From Streptomyces sp. NBC_01351 (lineage in GTDB: Bacteria > Actinomycetota > Actinomycetes > Streptomycetales > Streptomycetaceae): 64,000 nucleotides of DNA. The translations under genes were made by a program, and so were the position numbers. The notes beneath the pieces are model-generated. The model did no database searches. It was given only the letters and a program-made list of their open reading frames with translations, and was not told the DNA's origin. Location: positions 5,399,501 to 5,463,500 of the forward strand of contig NZ_CP108356.1 of the NCBI RefSeq assembly GCF_036237315.1. Direction: 5' to 3'. Shown here piece by piece: positions 34,448 to 43,155 of the stretch; positions within the stretch are counted from its first letter, which is position 1; every line of letters begins with the position of its first letter.

Positions 34448-36265
34448 CTACTCGACCGTGACCGACTTCGCCAGGTTGCGCGGCTTGTCGATGTCCCGGC
34501 CCATGGCCAGGGCCGTGTGGTACGCCAGCAGCTGGAGCGGGATGCCCATCAGGATCGGGTCCAGCTCGTCCTCGTTCTTCGGGACCACGATGGTGTGGTC
34601 CGCCTTCTCCTGCTCGCGGTGGGCGACCGCCAGGATCCGGCCGCTGCGGGCCTTGATCTCCTCCAGCGCCGCGCGGTTCTTCTCCAGCAGGTCGTCGTCC
34701 GGGACGATCGCGACGGTCGGCAGCGAGGGCTCGATGAGCGCCAGCGGGCCGTGCTTGAGCTCGGAGGCCGGGTAGGCCTCGGCGTGGATGTAGGAGATCT
34801 CCTTCAGCTTGAGGGAGGCCTCCAGGGCCACCGGGTAACCGCGCACCCGGCCGATGAACATCATCGACTTGGCCTCGGCGTACTCGGCCGCCAGCTTCTT
34901 GATGTCCTCTTCGCCGTCGAGGATCTCCTGGATCTGCGCGGGCAGCTTGCGCAGGCCCTCGATGATCCGCTTGCCGTCGGTGACCGACAGGTCGCGGATG
35001 CGGCCCAGGTGCACGGCGAGCAGCGCGAAGGCCACGACCGTGTTGGTGAAGCACTTGGTGGACACGACGCAGACCTCGGGGCCGGCGTGCACGTACACGC
35101 CGCCGTCGGCCTCGCGGGCGATGGCGGAGCCGACCACGTTGACCACGCCGAGGACGCGGGCGCCCTTGCGCTTGAGCTCCTGCACGGCCGCGAGCACGTC
35201 GTACGTCTCACCGGACTGGGAGACGGCGATGTACAGGGTGTCGGGGTCCACGACCGGGTTGCGGTAGCGGAACTCGGAGGCCGGCTCGGCGTCCGCGGGG
35301 ATGCGGGCCATGCCCTCGATGAGGCCGGCGCCGATGAGGCCCGCGTGGTACGAGGTGCCGCAGCCCAGGATCTTGACCCGGCGGATGCCGCGCGCCTCGC
35401 GCGGGTCCAGGTTCAGGCCGCCCAGGTGCACGGTGTTGAAGCGGTCGTCGATCCGGCCGCGCAGCACGCGGTCGACCGCGTCGGGCTGCTCGGAGATCTC
35501 CTTGTGCATGTAGGTGTCGTGACCGCCCATGTCGTAGGAGGCGGCCTCCCACTCCACGGTCTCCGGGGTGGCGGTGGTGGAGGCGCCACTGGTGGTGTAG
35601 GTGCGGAAGTCGTCGGCCTTGAGGGTGGCCATCTCGCCGTCGTCGAGGGTGACGATCTGGCGGGTGTGGGCGACCAGCGCGGCGACGTCCGAGGCGACGA
35701 ACATCTCCTTCTCGCCGATGCCCAGGACCACCGGGGAGCCGTTGCGGGCGACGACGATGCGGTCGGCGAAGTCGGCGTGCATGACGGCGATGCCGTACGT
35801 GCCCTCGATCTGCTTGACGGCCTCGCGGACCTTGTCCTCCAGGGACTCGGCCTGGGAGCGGGCGATCAGGTGGACGATGACCTCGGTGTCGGTCTCCGAG
35901 ACGAAGACGGTGCCCTCGGCCTCGAGCTTCACGCGCAGCTCGGAAGCGTTGTCGACGATGCCGTTGTGGACGACGGCGACCTTGTTCTCGGCGTCGAGGT
36001 GCGGGTGCGAGTTGATGTCGCTCGGCGCGCCGTGGGTGGCCCAGCGGGTGTGGGCGATGCCGGTGGTGCCGGCGAAGCGCTTGGGGACGCGGGACTCCAG
36101 CTCGCGGACGCGACCCTTGGCCTTGACCACCTTGAGGGCGGCGGCCTTCGGGCTGTTCACGACGATGCCCGCGGAGTCGTACCCGCGGTACTCAAGGCGC
36201 TGCAGACCCTCCAGCAGCAGCGGTGCCACGTCACGCTTGCCGATGTAACCGACGATTCCGCACAT
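34448..36265 (-). CDS. glmS: Glutamine-fructose-6-phosphate aminotransferase
   Basis: 605 residues, full length. The class II glutaminase domain starts at the catalytic Cys2 (MCGIVGYIGKRDVAPLLLEG), with RWATHGAPSDINSHPH and an intact Asn/Gly oxyanion region (VVHNGIVDN). Two SIS isomerase domains follow (ILGCGTSYHAGLIG, VSQSGETYDVLAA; MFIGRVRGYPVALEASLKLK, EISYIHAEAYPASELKHGPL). It ends DKPRNLAKSVTVE, the conserved tail. Makes glucosamine-6-P for peptidoglycan. No glmS ribozyme-like structure can be placed in the 65-bp upstream gap. Confidence 0.97.
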   Translation of the reverse strand: MCGIVGYIGKRDVAPLLLEGLQRLEYRGYDSAGIVVNSPKAAALKVVKAKGRVRELESRVPKRFAGTTGIAHTRWATHGAPSDINSHPHLDAENKVAVVHNGIVDNASELRVKLEAEGTVFVSETDTEVIVHLIARSQAESLEDKVREAVKQIEGTYGIAVMHADFADRIVVARNGSPVVLGIGEKEMFVASDVAALVAHTRQIVTLDDGEMATLKADDFRTYTTSGASTTATPETVEWEAASYDMGGHDTYMHKEISEQPDAVDRVLRGRIDDRFNTVHLGGLNLDPREARGIRRVKILGCGTSYHAGLIGAGLIEGMARIPADAEPASEFRYRNPVVDPDTLYIAVSQSGETYDVLAAVQELKRKGARVLGVVNVVGSAIAREADGGVYVHAGPEVCVVSTKCFTNTVVAFALLAVHLGRIRDLSVTDGKRIIEGLRKLPAQIQEILDGEEDIKKLAAEYAEAKSMMFIGRVRGYPVALEASLKLKEISYIHAEAYPASELKHGPLALIEPSLPTVAIVPDDDLLEKNRAALEEIKARSGRILAVAHREQEKADHTIVVPKNEDELDPILMGIPLQLLAYHTALAMGRDIDKPRNLAKSVTVE

Positions 36266-36330
36266 ACGGTTTAGCCCCTCCTGAAGTTCGGTTCCCTGTG
36301 CTCGCTCGCTGCCGCGGTGCGGCGACGGGC

Positions 36331-36606
36331 TCAGCCGTAGACGATGCGGCGCAGCTGCCGGAGCGAGAGCTCCGGAGGCGCCACGGCGCGGTGCGGCAGC
36401 TCGGCCGCGATCCGCTCGAAGATCTCCGCGTTCACCGCTCCGCCGGACTGCAGTTCCCGGTGGCGGCGGCGGACGAACTCCTCGGTCGTCTCGTCGAAGT
36501 AGGCGAGCACGTCGAGCACCACCCGGGCGGCTTCACCTCGCTGGAGCGAGGTGCTGCGGACCAGGTGTTCGACGAGGTCGTCGTGCGACGGGCGGCGATC
36601 GAGCAC
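36331..36606 (-). CDS. Small conserved hypothetical upstream of glmS
   Basis: 91 residues from a GTG at 36606: VLDRRPSHDDLVEHLVRSTS, then VRRRHRELQSGGAVNAEIFE and ELPHRAVAPPELSLRQLRRI. Helical, charged, no signal. The frame stays open upstream but crosses a terminator-like hairpin, which argues for the GTG. The start lacks a clear ribosome site. Conserved beside glmS in Streptomyces as I recall; function unknown. Confidence 0.7.
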   Translation of the reverse strand: MLDRRPSHDDLVEHLVRSTSLQRGEAARVVLDVLAYFDETTEEFVRRRHRELQSGGAVNAEIFERIAAELPHRAVAPPELSLRQLRRIVYG

Positions 36607-36642
36607 CCGTAGATACTGGCGGCTCCAAGCCTCGAACGCAAA

Positions 36643-36668
36643 GATCCTGCCCGAAATCGGGCAGGATC
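36643..36668 (-). terminator. Hairpin after the DUF4429 gene
   Basis: Perfect 12-bp stem GATCCTGCCCGA / TCGGGCAGGATC with a 2-base centre, 45 bp downstream of the DUF4429 stop and 37 bp upstream of the small gene's GTG. It can act as terminator or as an attenuator for the small gene and glmS. Confidence 0.7.
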
Positions 36669-36713
36669 CTGCTGGTCTGGACCAGGGAATGTGTAGCTCC
36701 GGTTGTAAATCCG

Positions 36714-37631
36714 CTAGAAACGACGCAGAACGGCCTGCTTGGCCGCCGTGAACTCCTCGACGGTCAGCACGCCCGACTGGTGCAGCTCGCCCAGCTCGCG
36801 CAGCCGCCGCAGCAGGGCGTCGTGGTCCTCGCCCGGGGCCGCCGCCTCCTGGGCGAGGGCCTTCTGCGGTTCGGCCGCCGCTGGCGACGCGACCTCCGCC
36901 GGCGGGGCGTCCTGGGGCGCGTCCTGCGGCGCGGCCGGGTGCGGCATCCGCACCGCCACGGCCGCCGCGACCAGGGCCATCAGCGGGTCCTTCTTGAAGC
37001 CGAAGAGCTCCACCGTGCACGGGTCGTACTTGGGCGCGGGCGCCGTCGGGGCGCCCGCCAGGGTGAAGCGCAGCCAGCCGTTCTCCAGGCCCTTCGACGG
37101 GGACCACTCCACCGACCGCAGATCGGCGACGCGGAACTCGCGGGGCCCGCCGGAGCGCTTGGCCTCCTCCGTCGTCCAGTTCCACTCCAGTGCCACCCGG
37201 TCGCCGTCGAAGGCCGCCGTGCCGTCGCCCGCGCCCACCGTGATCGGCACGGCCGGCCCCGGCAGCAGGTACGCCACCGTCGGGACCGGTTCCACCTGCT
37301 CCAGCAGCAGGGCGTTGCGCACCTCGTCCACGAAGTACTCCGCCACCCCGCTGCGGTCCGCCTCCACGGTCAGCCGGTACGGGTCCGAGGCCTCCGGCAG
37401 CCGCCCGCCCGTCACCTGGAGCAGCGGGCACGCGCCGTCACGCAGCCGGAGCCGCAGCCGGCCCGCCTTGCGGCCGGGCTCGTGACTGATCCCCGCTAGC
37501 GCGCGCAACGGTACGAGCACCTCGCCGAGGGTCTGCCGCAGCAGTGAGACCCCCTTGTCGCGGCCCGGCACGATGCGCACCGCGTCCCCGTCGAAGGTCC
37601 AAGTGCCGTCCTTCTGGATGATTTCCGCCAT
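36714..37631 (-). CDS. DUF4429 domain protein with C-terminal SHOCT segment
   Basis: 305 residues from ATG 37631. Two copies of a PH-like beta domain are apparent: EIIQKDGTWTFDGDAVRIVP with GRLRLRLRDGACPLL, then the second AAFDGDRVALEWNWTTEE with LENGWLRFTLAGAPTAPAPK. A Pro/Ala linker and a terminal SHOCT helix pair follow (LRRLRELGELHQSGVLTVEE ending AVLRRF). The same layout is widespread in Streptomyces, with unknown function and possible membrane or oligomer binding. Divergent from the hexosaminidase with a 52-bp gap. Confidence 0.85.
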   Translation of the reverse strand: MAEIIQKDGTWTFDGDAVRIVPGRDKGVSLLRQTLGEVLVPLRALAGISHEPGRKAGRLRLRLRDGACPLLQVTGGRLPEASDPYRLTVEADRSGVAEYFVDEVRNALLLEQVEPVPTVAYLLPGPAVPITVGAGDGTAAFDGDRVALEWNWTTEEAKRSGGPREFRVADLRSVEWSPSKGLENGWLRFTLAGAPTAPAPKYDPCTVELFGFKKDPLMALVAAAVAVRMPHPAAPQDAPQDAPPAEVASPAAAEPQKALAQEAAAPGEDHDALLRRLRELGELHQSGVLTVEEFTAAKQAVLRRF

Positions 37632-37683
37632 CCGGCGATTCTCCCACTCACACGGACGGGCCAATTGGCCTATACCTGGGGCC

Positions 37684-39279
37684 ATGAGAGTCCTGCGACT
37701 GCGACGCGCACTCGGAACCCTCCTCGCCCTCGGCGTCCTCGGGGCTTCCGCCTCCTGCACCGCCGCCCGCGGTGACGACGCCAGAGGGGGTGGCGAGCAC
37801 CGGGCCGCCCTGACCCCCTTCGAACGGCTCCTGCCCGCGCCGGCCTCCGCGCGGGCCGCGGGCCCGGGGTACGCCGTCGGCCCGGGCACGGTCATCCGTA
37901 CCTCCCGGGGCTCGGGCGAGGAGGTCCGCCGGGTCGGCGAGCTCCTCGCCGAGCAGCTGCGCCGCCCGACCGGGCTGCCGCTCCCGGTGGTCGACGGGGC
38001 GCTGGGCGACGGGATCCGGCTGCGGATCGACGAGGACGCACAGGGGGTGGGCGAGGAGGGCTACCGGCTGGAGTCCCGCCCGGACGGGGTCACCCTCACC
38101 GCCCGTACCCCCGCGGGGCTCTTCCACGCGGGGCAGACGCTGCGCCAGCTGCTGCCGGTGGCCGGTCCGGGGACGGTGCCGGGCGGGGAGATCACCGACG
38201 CGCCGCGGTTCGCGTACCGGGGGGCGATGGTCGACGTGGCCCGCCACTTCTTCACGGTGGAGCAGGTCAAGCGGTACGTGGACCAGCTCGCCCAGTACAA
38301 GGTCAACACCCTGCACGTGCACCTGACCGACGACCAGGGCTGGCGCCTCGCGATCGACTCCTGGCCGCGGCTGGCGGAGTACGGGGGCGGCAGCGAGGTC
38401 GGCGGCGGGCCCGGCGGCCACTGGACGAAGGCCGAGTACCGGGACCTCGTCGCGTACGCGGGGGAGCGGTACGTCGAGCTGGTGCCGGAGATCGACATGC
38501 CGGGCCACGTGAACGCGGCCCTCGCCTCCTACGCGGAGCTCACCTGCGACGGGAAGGCCCCCGCCCGCTACACCGGGGTCAAGGTCGGCTTCAGCTCGCT
38601 GTGCGTCGGCAAGGAGCGGACGTACGAGTTCATCGACCAGGTCCTCGGCGAGCTCGCGGAACTCACCCCCGGCCGCTACATCCACATCGGCGGGGACGAG
38701 GCGCACTCCACCCCGGCGGCCGACTACGCGTCCTTCATGGACCGCGCCCAGGAGGTCGTCGCCCGCCACGGCAAGACGGTGGTGGCCTGGCACCAGCTGT
38801 CGGCGGCCCGCCCGGCGCCGGGCGCGGTGCTCCAGTACTGGGGCCACGACCGCACCCCGGCGGCCGAGAAGACCCGGGTGGCGACGGCGGCCGGGGCGGG
38901 CAACCCGGTGATCCTGTCCCCGGCGGACCGGCTCTACCTGGACATGAAGTACGACCAGGCCACGAAGCCGGGCCTGGCCTGGGCGGGCGTGGTCCCGGTG
39001 AAGCGCTCGTACTCCTGGGATCCGGGCGCCTACCTGCCGGGCCTCCCGGAATCCGCGGTGCTGGGCGTGGAGGCCCCGCTGTGGACGGAGACCATCGCGA
39101 CGCGCGCCGACTGGGAGTTCATGGCCTTCCCCCGGCTGCTGAGCCTGGCGGAACTGGGCTGGTCACCGGCCGGTTCGCTCGACTGGGACACGTACAGCAG
39201 GCGGCTGGCGGCCCAGGGGCCCTTCCTGGACGCGCAGGACATCACCTTCCACCGCGCGCCGGACGTGCCGTGGCAGTGA
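37684..39279 (+). CDS. Exported beta-N-acetylhexosaminidase (GH20)
   Basis: 531 residues. Signal peptide MRVLRLRRALGTLLALGVLG with SASC following, which could be a weak lipobox (Cys28). A GH20b N-terminal domain is followed by the catalytic barrel with FAYRGAMVDVARHFF, HVHLTDDQGWRLAI and the catalytic Asp-Glu pair in YIHIGGDEAHS. LYLDMKYDQ and WTETIATRADWEFMAFPRLL line the substrate site. Releases N-acetylglucosamine from chitin or peptidoglycan fragments outside the cell. Near glmS but on the other strand. Confidence 0.94.
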   Translation: MRVLRLRRALGTLLALGVLGASASCTAARGDDARGGGEHRAALTPFERLLPAPASARAAGPGYAVGPGTVIRTSRGSGEEVRRVGELLAEQLRRPTGLPLPVVDGALGDGIRLRIDEDAQGVGEEGYRLESRPDGVTLTARTPAGLFHAGQTLRQLLPVAGPGTVPGGEITDAPRFAYRGAMVDVARHFFTVEQVKRYVDQLAQYKVNTLHVHLTDDQGWRLAIDSWPRLAEYGGGSEVGGGPGGHWTKAEYRDLVAYAGERYVELVPEIDMPGHVNAALASYAELTCDGKAPARYTGVKVGFSSLCVGKERTYEFIDQVLGELAELTPGRYIHIGGDEAHSTPAADYASFMDRAQEVVARHGKTVVAWHQLSAARPAPGAVLQYWGHDRTPAAEKTRVATAAGAGNPVILSPADRLYLDMKYDQATKPGLAWAGVVPVKRSYSWDPGAYLPGLPESAVLGVEAPLWTETIATRADWEFMAFPRLLSLAELGWSPAGSLDWDTYSRRLAAQGPFLDAQDITFHRAPDVPWQ

Positions 39280-39298
39280 CGGGGGCCGACGGTGTGGG

Positions 39299-39850
39299 TC
39301 AGGGGCCCCAGCAGCTGGTCCTGGCCCCTTCGACGTCCGCACCGACCCATATGTCGAAACCGGCACCGGTGGCGAACTCCGTGGCGGCATCCGGCCCGTA
39401 GAACTCCGTGATCTCATCCGGCTTGACGATGGAGATCCTGAGCTCCTTCGCCTCGCCGTCCCCGCCCCGCGTGAAGCACGAGCCGAACTGCCGCATCTCG
39501 GGTATCGGATTGGGCTCGTACCGCCAGCCGTCGGCCTCCGCGGCCTTGTGGAAGTGGTCCAGCACCTCTTGGCGGGTTCCGGCGTACACATAGGTGCGGC
39601 CGGCGGTCAGGTAGGCGTCGCCGCTGTCGTCCGCGCACTCGGAGTAGCCGGCTTCGCTCAACTTCGGCGGCGTCGCGCCGGGCGGGGGCGAGTCGAGCAG
39701 GGGGAGCGAATTCAGCTCCTGCATGAGGGCTTCGGTCCCCTCGCAGGTGGTGAACGGGGACAGCAGCGAACAGCCGGTCAGCCCGCCGGCGACGATCACG
39801 GCCGACAGCAGCAGGGCGGCCGCGCGGCCGGGACGGGTACGGGACGGCAT
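39299..39850 (-). CDS. Putative lipoprotein
   Basis: 183 residues from ATG 39850. Signal peptide with lipobox LTGC (Cys27). The mature part carries several cysteines (TTCEG, YSECADDSG, FGSCFTRGG, TSCWG) and AGTRQEVLDHFHKAAEADGW, a small alpha/beta fold. No family recognised; typical Streptomyces surface lipoprotein of unknown function. Convergent with the hexosaminidase; 50 bp downstream of 39901-40641. Confidence 0.82.
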   Translation of the reverse strand: MPSRTRPGRAAALLLSAVIVAGGLTGCSLLSPFTTCEGTEALMQELNSLPLLDSPPPGATPPKLSEAGYSECADDSGDAYLTAGRTYVYAGTRQEVLDHFHKAAEADGWRYEPNPIPEMRQFGSCFTRGGDGEAKELRISIVKPDEITEFYGPDAATEFATGAGFDIWVGADVEGARTSCWGP

Positions 39851-39900
39851 TGCGGCTCCCACAGGGGTTCGTGGCCGGGGACCGGCACCGACGGGCGGCG

Positions 39901-40641
39901 TTACGGCGTGCTGCGGGAGAGTGTCCCGTTCGGGCTGTACGCGGTGAACACCGGGGTGCCGTCGGCCGGGGCCGCCTCGCCCCCGGTGATCCACAGCCGG
40001 GACGGGCTGTCGGTGGGGCGCCAGACGGCCGCGTACCCCGCGGGGCCGGTGAGGCGCACGTCGCCCTCGACGGCCCAGGCGTCCTTGCCGCCCTTCCACA
40101 GCTGGAAGGCGGCCGGGCGGCCGAAGCCGGCCGGAACGGCGACCACGTAGGTGGCGCGGGCGCCGGCTTCGAAGTCGTTGTGGTCGTGCGTGTCCAGAAC
40201 GGTCCACGCGGAGGTCCGCCCGGTCTCGTCCGTGAGCCGCCCCTGGACGTCGCTGTCCGTGCCGGCCTCCGCGACGTCGGCCGTCCGCAGGGTGACCTGG
40301 TAGGCGGCCGCGCCGGTGGGTCGGGGGGCGGGCGAGCTCGCGCTCGCCGTCGGGTCCGGGGCCGGGGCCTGGTCCGGGGTCGTCGGGGTCGGCGACGGGG
40401 GCACGGTGGGCGGCTTGCCGGCGGAAGGCTCGGCCGGACCGCCGGTCAGGGCGCCGACGGTGAGACCGCCCGCCGCACAGGCAACCAGAGCGGCCCCGGC
40501 CCACACGCCCTTCGGTATCCGGCGGCGGCGGGCGGGGCCCGGGCGGCGCACGTTCCCGTCGATCCGCGGCAGCGGCCGCGTCGAGGACACCTCATGGCCC
40601 GCCGCGCTCGGCAGGACCTCCGTCTCGTCCGGATCCCACAC
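39901..40641 (-). CDS. Membrane-anchored protein with PLAT-like domain
   Basis: 246 residues. A basic cytoplasmic N-terminus (about 1-43), one membrane helix GVWAGAALVACAAGGLTVGA, a Pro/Ser/Thr linker, then an extracytoplasmic PLAT/LH2-like beta domain (YQVTLRTADVAEAGTDSDVQ, HDHNDFEAGARATYVVAVPA). The last strand region ends FTAYSPNGTLSRSTP. PLAT domains bind membranes or proteins; role unknown. Confidence 0.75.
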   Translation of the reverse strand: MWDPDETEVLPSAAGHEVSSTRPLPRIDGNVRRPGPARRRRIPKGVWAGAALVACAAGGLTVGALTGGPAEPSAGKPPTVPPSPTPTTPDQAPAPDPTASASSPAPRPTGAAAYQVTLRTADVAEAGTDSDVQGRLTDETGRTSAWTVLDTHDHNDFEAGARATYVVAVPAGFGRPAAFQLWKGGKDAWAVEGDVRLTGPAGYAAVWRPTDSPSRLWITGGEAAPADGTPVFTAYSPNGTLSRSTP

Positions 40642-40748
40642 CGCCGCGACTCCCCACTGTTGGCACCTGCAGACAGTCCGGCACCCTAGGCCAAGGCCAC
40701 CCCGTCGTGATCTTGGCGATCACCACTCGGACATGGCGGTCAGGCGGG

Positions 40749-41417
40749 TCAGGGGGTGCGCGGGGTGACCAGGCCCGATTCGTAGGCGAGGACCACGAGT
40801 TGGGCGCGGTCGCGGGCGTGGAGTTTGGTCATGGCCCGGTTGACGTGGGTCTTCGCCGTGAGGGGGCTGATCACCATGCGGTCCGCGATCTCGTCGTTGG
40901 ACAGGCCCTGCGCGACCAGGACGACGGCCTCGCGTTCGCGGCCGGTCAGTTCTGTCAGGCCCGTGCCGGTGGAGGTGGCGGTGGGGAGCGGCTGTGTGAC
41001 GTAGCGGTTGATCAGTTTGCGGGTGATGGACGGTGCGAGGAGGGCGTCGCCGCGCGCCGCGACGCGTACCGCGTGCAGGAAGTCCTCCGGCACGATGTCC
41101 TTGACCAGGAATCCGGCCGCGCCGGCGCGCAGCGCGTCGAAGACGTACTCGTCCAGGCCGTAGTTGGTGAGGATGACGACGTGCACCCCGGCCAGGGCCG
41201 GGTCGGCGGCGATGCGCTTCGTCGCTTCGATGCCGTTGACGAGCGGCATCTGGATGTCGATGAGCGCGATGTCGGGCAGGTGGATCCTGGCCAGGTCCAC
41301 GGCCTCGCCGCCGTTGGAGGCCTCGGCCACCACCTCGATGTCGTCTTCGAGGTCGAGGAGCGCGCGGAATCCGCTGCGGAGGAGAGGCTGGTCGTCGACC
41401 AGCAGGACACGGATCAC
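40749..41417 (-). CDS. NarL/LuxR-type response regulator
   Basis: 222 residues from a GTG at 41417. The receiver has Asp54 in ALIDIQMPLVNG, LTNYGLDEYVFDALRAGA and the switch Lys in GFLVKDIVPED. A Thr/Ser linker leads to the LuxR helix-turn-helix (LTGREREAVVLVAQGLSNDE, IADRMVISPLTAKTHVNRAM). Overlaps the kinase stop by 4 bp. Target unknown. Confidence 0.93.
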   Translation of the reverse strand: MIRVLLVDDQPLLRSGFRALLDLEDDIEVVAEASNGGEAVDLARIHLPDIALIDIQMPLVNGIEATKRIAADPALAGVHVVILTNYGLDEYVFDALRAGAAGFLVKDIVPEDFLHAVRVAARGDALLAPSITRKLINRYVTQPLPTATSTGTGLTELTGREREAVVLVAQGLSNDEIADRMVISPLTAKTHVNRAMTKLHARDRAQLVVLAYESGLVTPRTP

Positions 41418-42544
41418 GAGGTTCGCTCCACGGGGAGTTCGGCCAGGACGGTGAAGCCGCCCTCGCTGCGGGGTGCGGCGCTGAGCCGGCCGCCGAGGGC
41501 GGTGACGCGTTCGCGCATCCCGAGCAGGCCGACGCCGGGTGACACGGGGGCGGTGCCCGGTGTGGCCTTGCCGTCGTCGTCGATGCGTACGGTGACGGAG
41601 TCCGGGCTGCAGTCGATACGGACCGACGCGGTGCCGGCGTCCGCGTGGCGGGCGATGTTGGTGAGCGACTCCTGGACGACCCGGAAGACGGTCCGGCCCA
41701 CGGTGGCCGGTATGTCGTGCCGGCCTCCCTCGATGGCCAGTTGCGCGTCCAGGCCGATGCCGCGGGCCTGTTCCACCAGTTCCGTGACGTCGTCGAGCCC
41801 GCGCGGCGGGCTGGTGTCGTCGTCGCGGAGCGCCTCCAGGGTCGCGCGCAGCTCGCGGGTCGCCTCGCGGCCCGCCTGCTGGATCGCCAGCAGGGCCTCC
41901 GGTACCTGCTCGCCGCGCTTGCGGGCCACGTGGACGGCAACCTCCGCCTGCACCTTGACGATCGAGATCTGGTGGGTGAGCGAATCGTGCAACTCCCGCG
42001 CGATGCGCAGCCGTTCCTCGTCGGCGCGGCGCCTCGCGGTCTCCTCCCGGGTGCGCTCGGCTTCGTCGGCCCGCTGCTCGGCCTGGCGCAGTGCCTCGCC
42101 CGCCGCCCCGGCGGCGATCAGCCAGGCGATTTCGAGGGCGCCTCGGGCCTGCGTGAACGCCTCGCCCGTGTCGTGCAGGCCCGAGGCCAGGGCGGCGAGG
42201 GGGAGGGCGGCCAGCACGGCCACGCTCGCGGCCACCGTGACGGCGCGGTGCCCTGCCCGCATGGCCGCGTACACCGCGAACAGGTACGCGACGGCGGCCA
42301 CGTCGAAACCCGCCGCCTGATAGCCCACCGCGCACAGCCCGGTGACCACCAGCACGGCGACCGGTGCCCGGCGGCCGGCCGCCAGCGCCAGGCCGCCGAC
42401 CGTCAGCAGCGCGTAGCCGAGCAGGTCGCGGCCGGTGCCGGAGTGCTGCCCGGACACCCCGGTGACCAGCAGTGCCGCCGCCACGCCGACGGCGACCGCC
42501 CAGTCCCTGACAGCGGCCGGGACCGCGAACCGCCTTTTTCCCAT
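41414..42544 (-). CDS. Sensor histidine kinase, HisKA_3 type
   Basis: 376 residues from ATG 42544 (longer in-frame starts lack conservation). Four to five membrane helices fill the first 150 residues, followed by a coiled-coil (about 150-178). The phosphoacceptor motif is ARELHDSLTHQIS (His186), then the HATPase with FRVVQESLTNIARHADAG and GVGLLGMRERVTALGG. Pairs with the overlapping regulator gene. Confidence 0.93.
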   Translation of the reverse strand: MGKRRFAVPAAVRDWAVAVGVAAALLVTGVSGQHSGTGRDLLGYALLTVGGLALAAGRRAPVAVLVVTGLCAVGYQAAGFDVAAVAYLFAVYAAMRAGHRAVTVAASVAVLAALPLAALASGLHDTGEAFTQARGALEIAWLIAAGAAGEALRQAEQRADEAERTREETARRRADEERLRIARELHDSLTHQISIVKVQAEVAVHVARKRGEQVPEALLAIQQAGREATRELRATLEALRDDDTSPPRGLDDVTELVEQARGIGLDAQLAIEGGRHDIPATVGRTVFRVVQESLTNIARHADAGTASVRIDCSPDSVTVRIDDDGKATPGTAPVSPGVGLLGMRERVTALGGRLSAAPRSEGGFTVLAELPVERTS

Positions 42545-42743
42545 GCACGCAAAGTAGCCGGATGCCGGTGCGGGGGCGTCCGGCGAGGGGATGAGCGGAC
42601 GACTACCGCGCACGCAGTACTTCCGCGGTTCCTGCCGCGTCCGTGGCAGCCCGAAGTGTCTGCGTCCGGGGGAGGACCGGGGGTGGGGCCGGCGGACATC
42701 CTCGGGTCTGTCAGGTCACGTCCCGTCGCATAAGGAGCACCCC

Positions 42744-43145
42744 ATGTCCGTCCGTTCGATGCTTGCCGAACCCGCCGCGGCGATCGTCTCCGTCCAGCCG
42801 GTCGCCGCCAGTGTCCAGACCATGAGCGCCGGTCGGATCGGGGCCATCGTGGGCGGGCTGCTGGGGCTGACCGCCGTCGTCCTCGGCGGCATGGCATTGG
42901 CCCGTTCCTCCGGCCGTATCGGTACCGGAAGCGGTACCGGTACCGGCTTCGGGCGCCGCGGGGCCGTCGCGGCCCTGGTGGCGGGGCCGATCGGGATGGC
43001 CATCGGCGCGCTGGTCGCGGCCACCGCCGACGCCGGCATCGGCACCGGCAACGGGCGCGGCGGGGCCTACGTCGCCCTGGTGGTGGGGCTGATCGGCACG
43101 GTCCTCGGCGGGTCCGCCCTGGCCCGCTACCGCCGTACCGGCTGA
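42744..43145 (+). CDS. DUF6223-type small membrane protein
   Basis: 133 residues; ATG 42744 with AAGGAG six bases upstream. Three hydrophobic segments (IGAIVGGLLGLTAVVLGGMA, AVAALVAGPIGMAIGALVAA, AYVALVVGLIGTVLGGSALA) separated by Gly/Thr-rich loops with repeated G-T-G triplets. Matches the Streptomyces DUF6223 pattern from memory. Function unknown. Divergent from the two-component operon, so it may be its target. Confidence 0.75.
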   Translation: MSVRSMLAEPAAAIVSVQPVAASVQTMSAGRIGAIVGGLLGLTAVVLGGMALARSSGRIGTGSGTGTGFGRRGAVAALVAGPIGMAIGALVAATADAGIGTGNGRGGAYVALVVGLIGTVLGGSALARYRRTG

Positions 43146-43155
43146 GGCGTCACCG

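Noticed and set aside
36266..36330. glmS ribozyme
   Set aside because: Only about 65 bp separate glmS from the next gene and no pseudoknot-like core can be placed.
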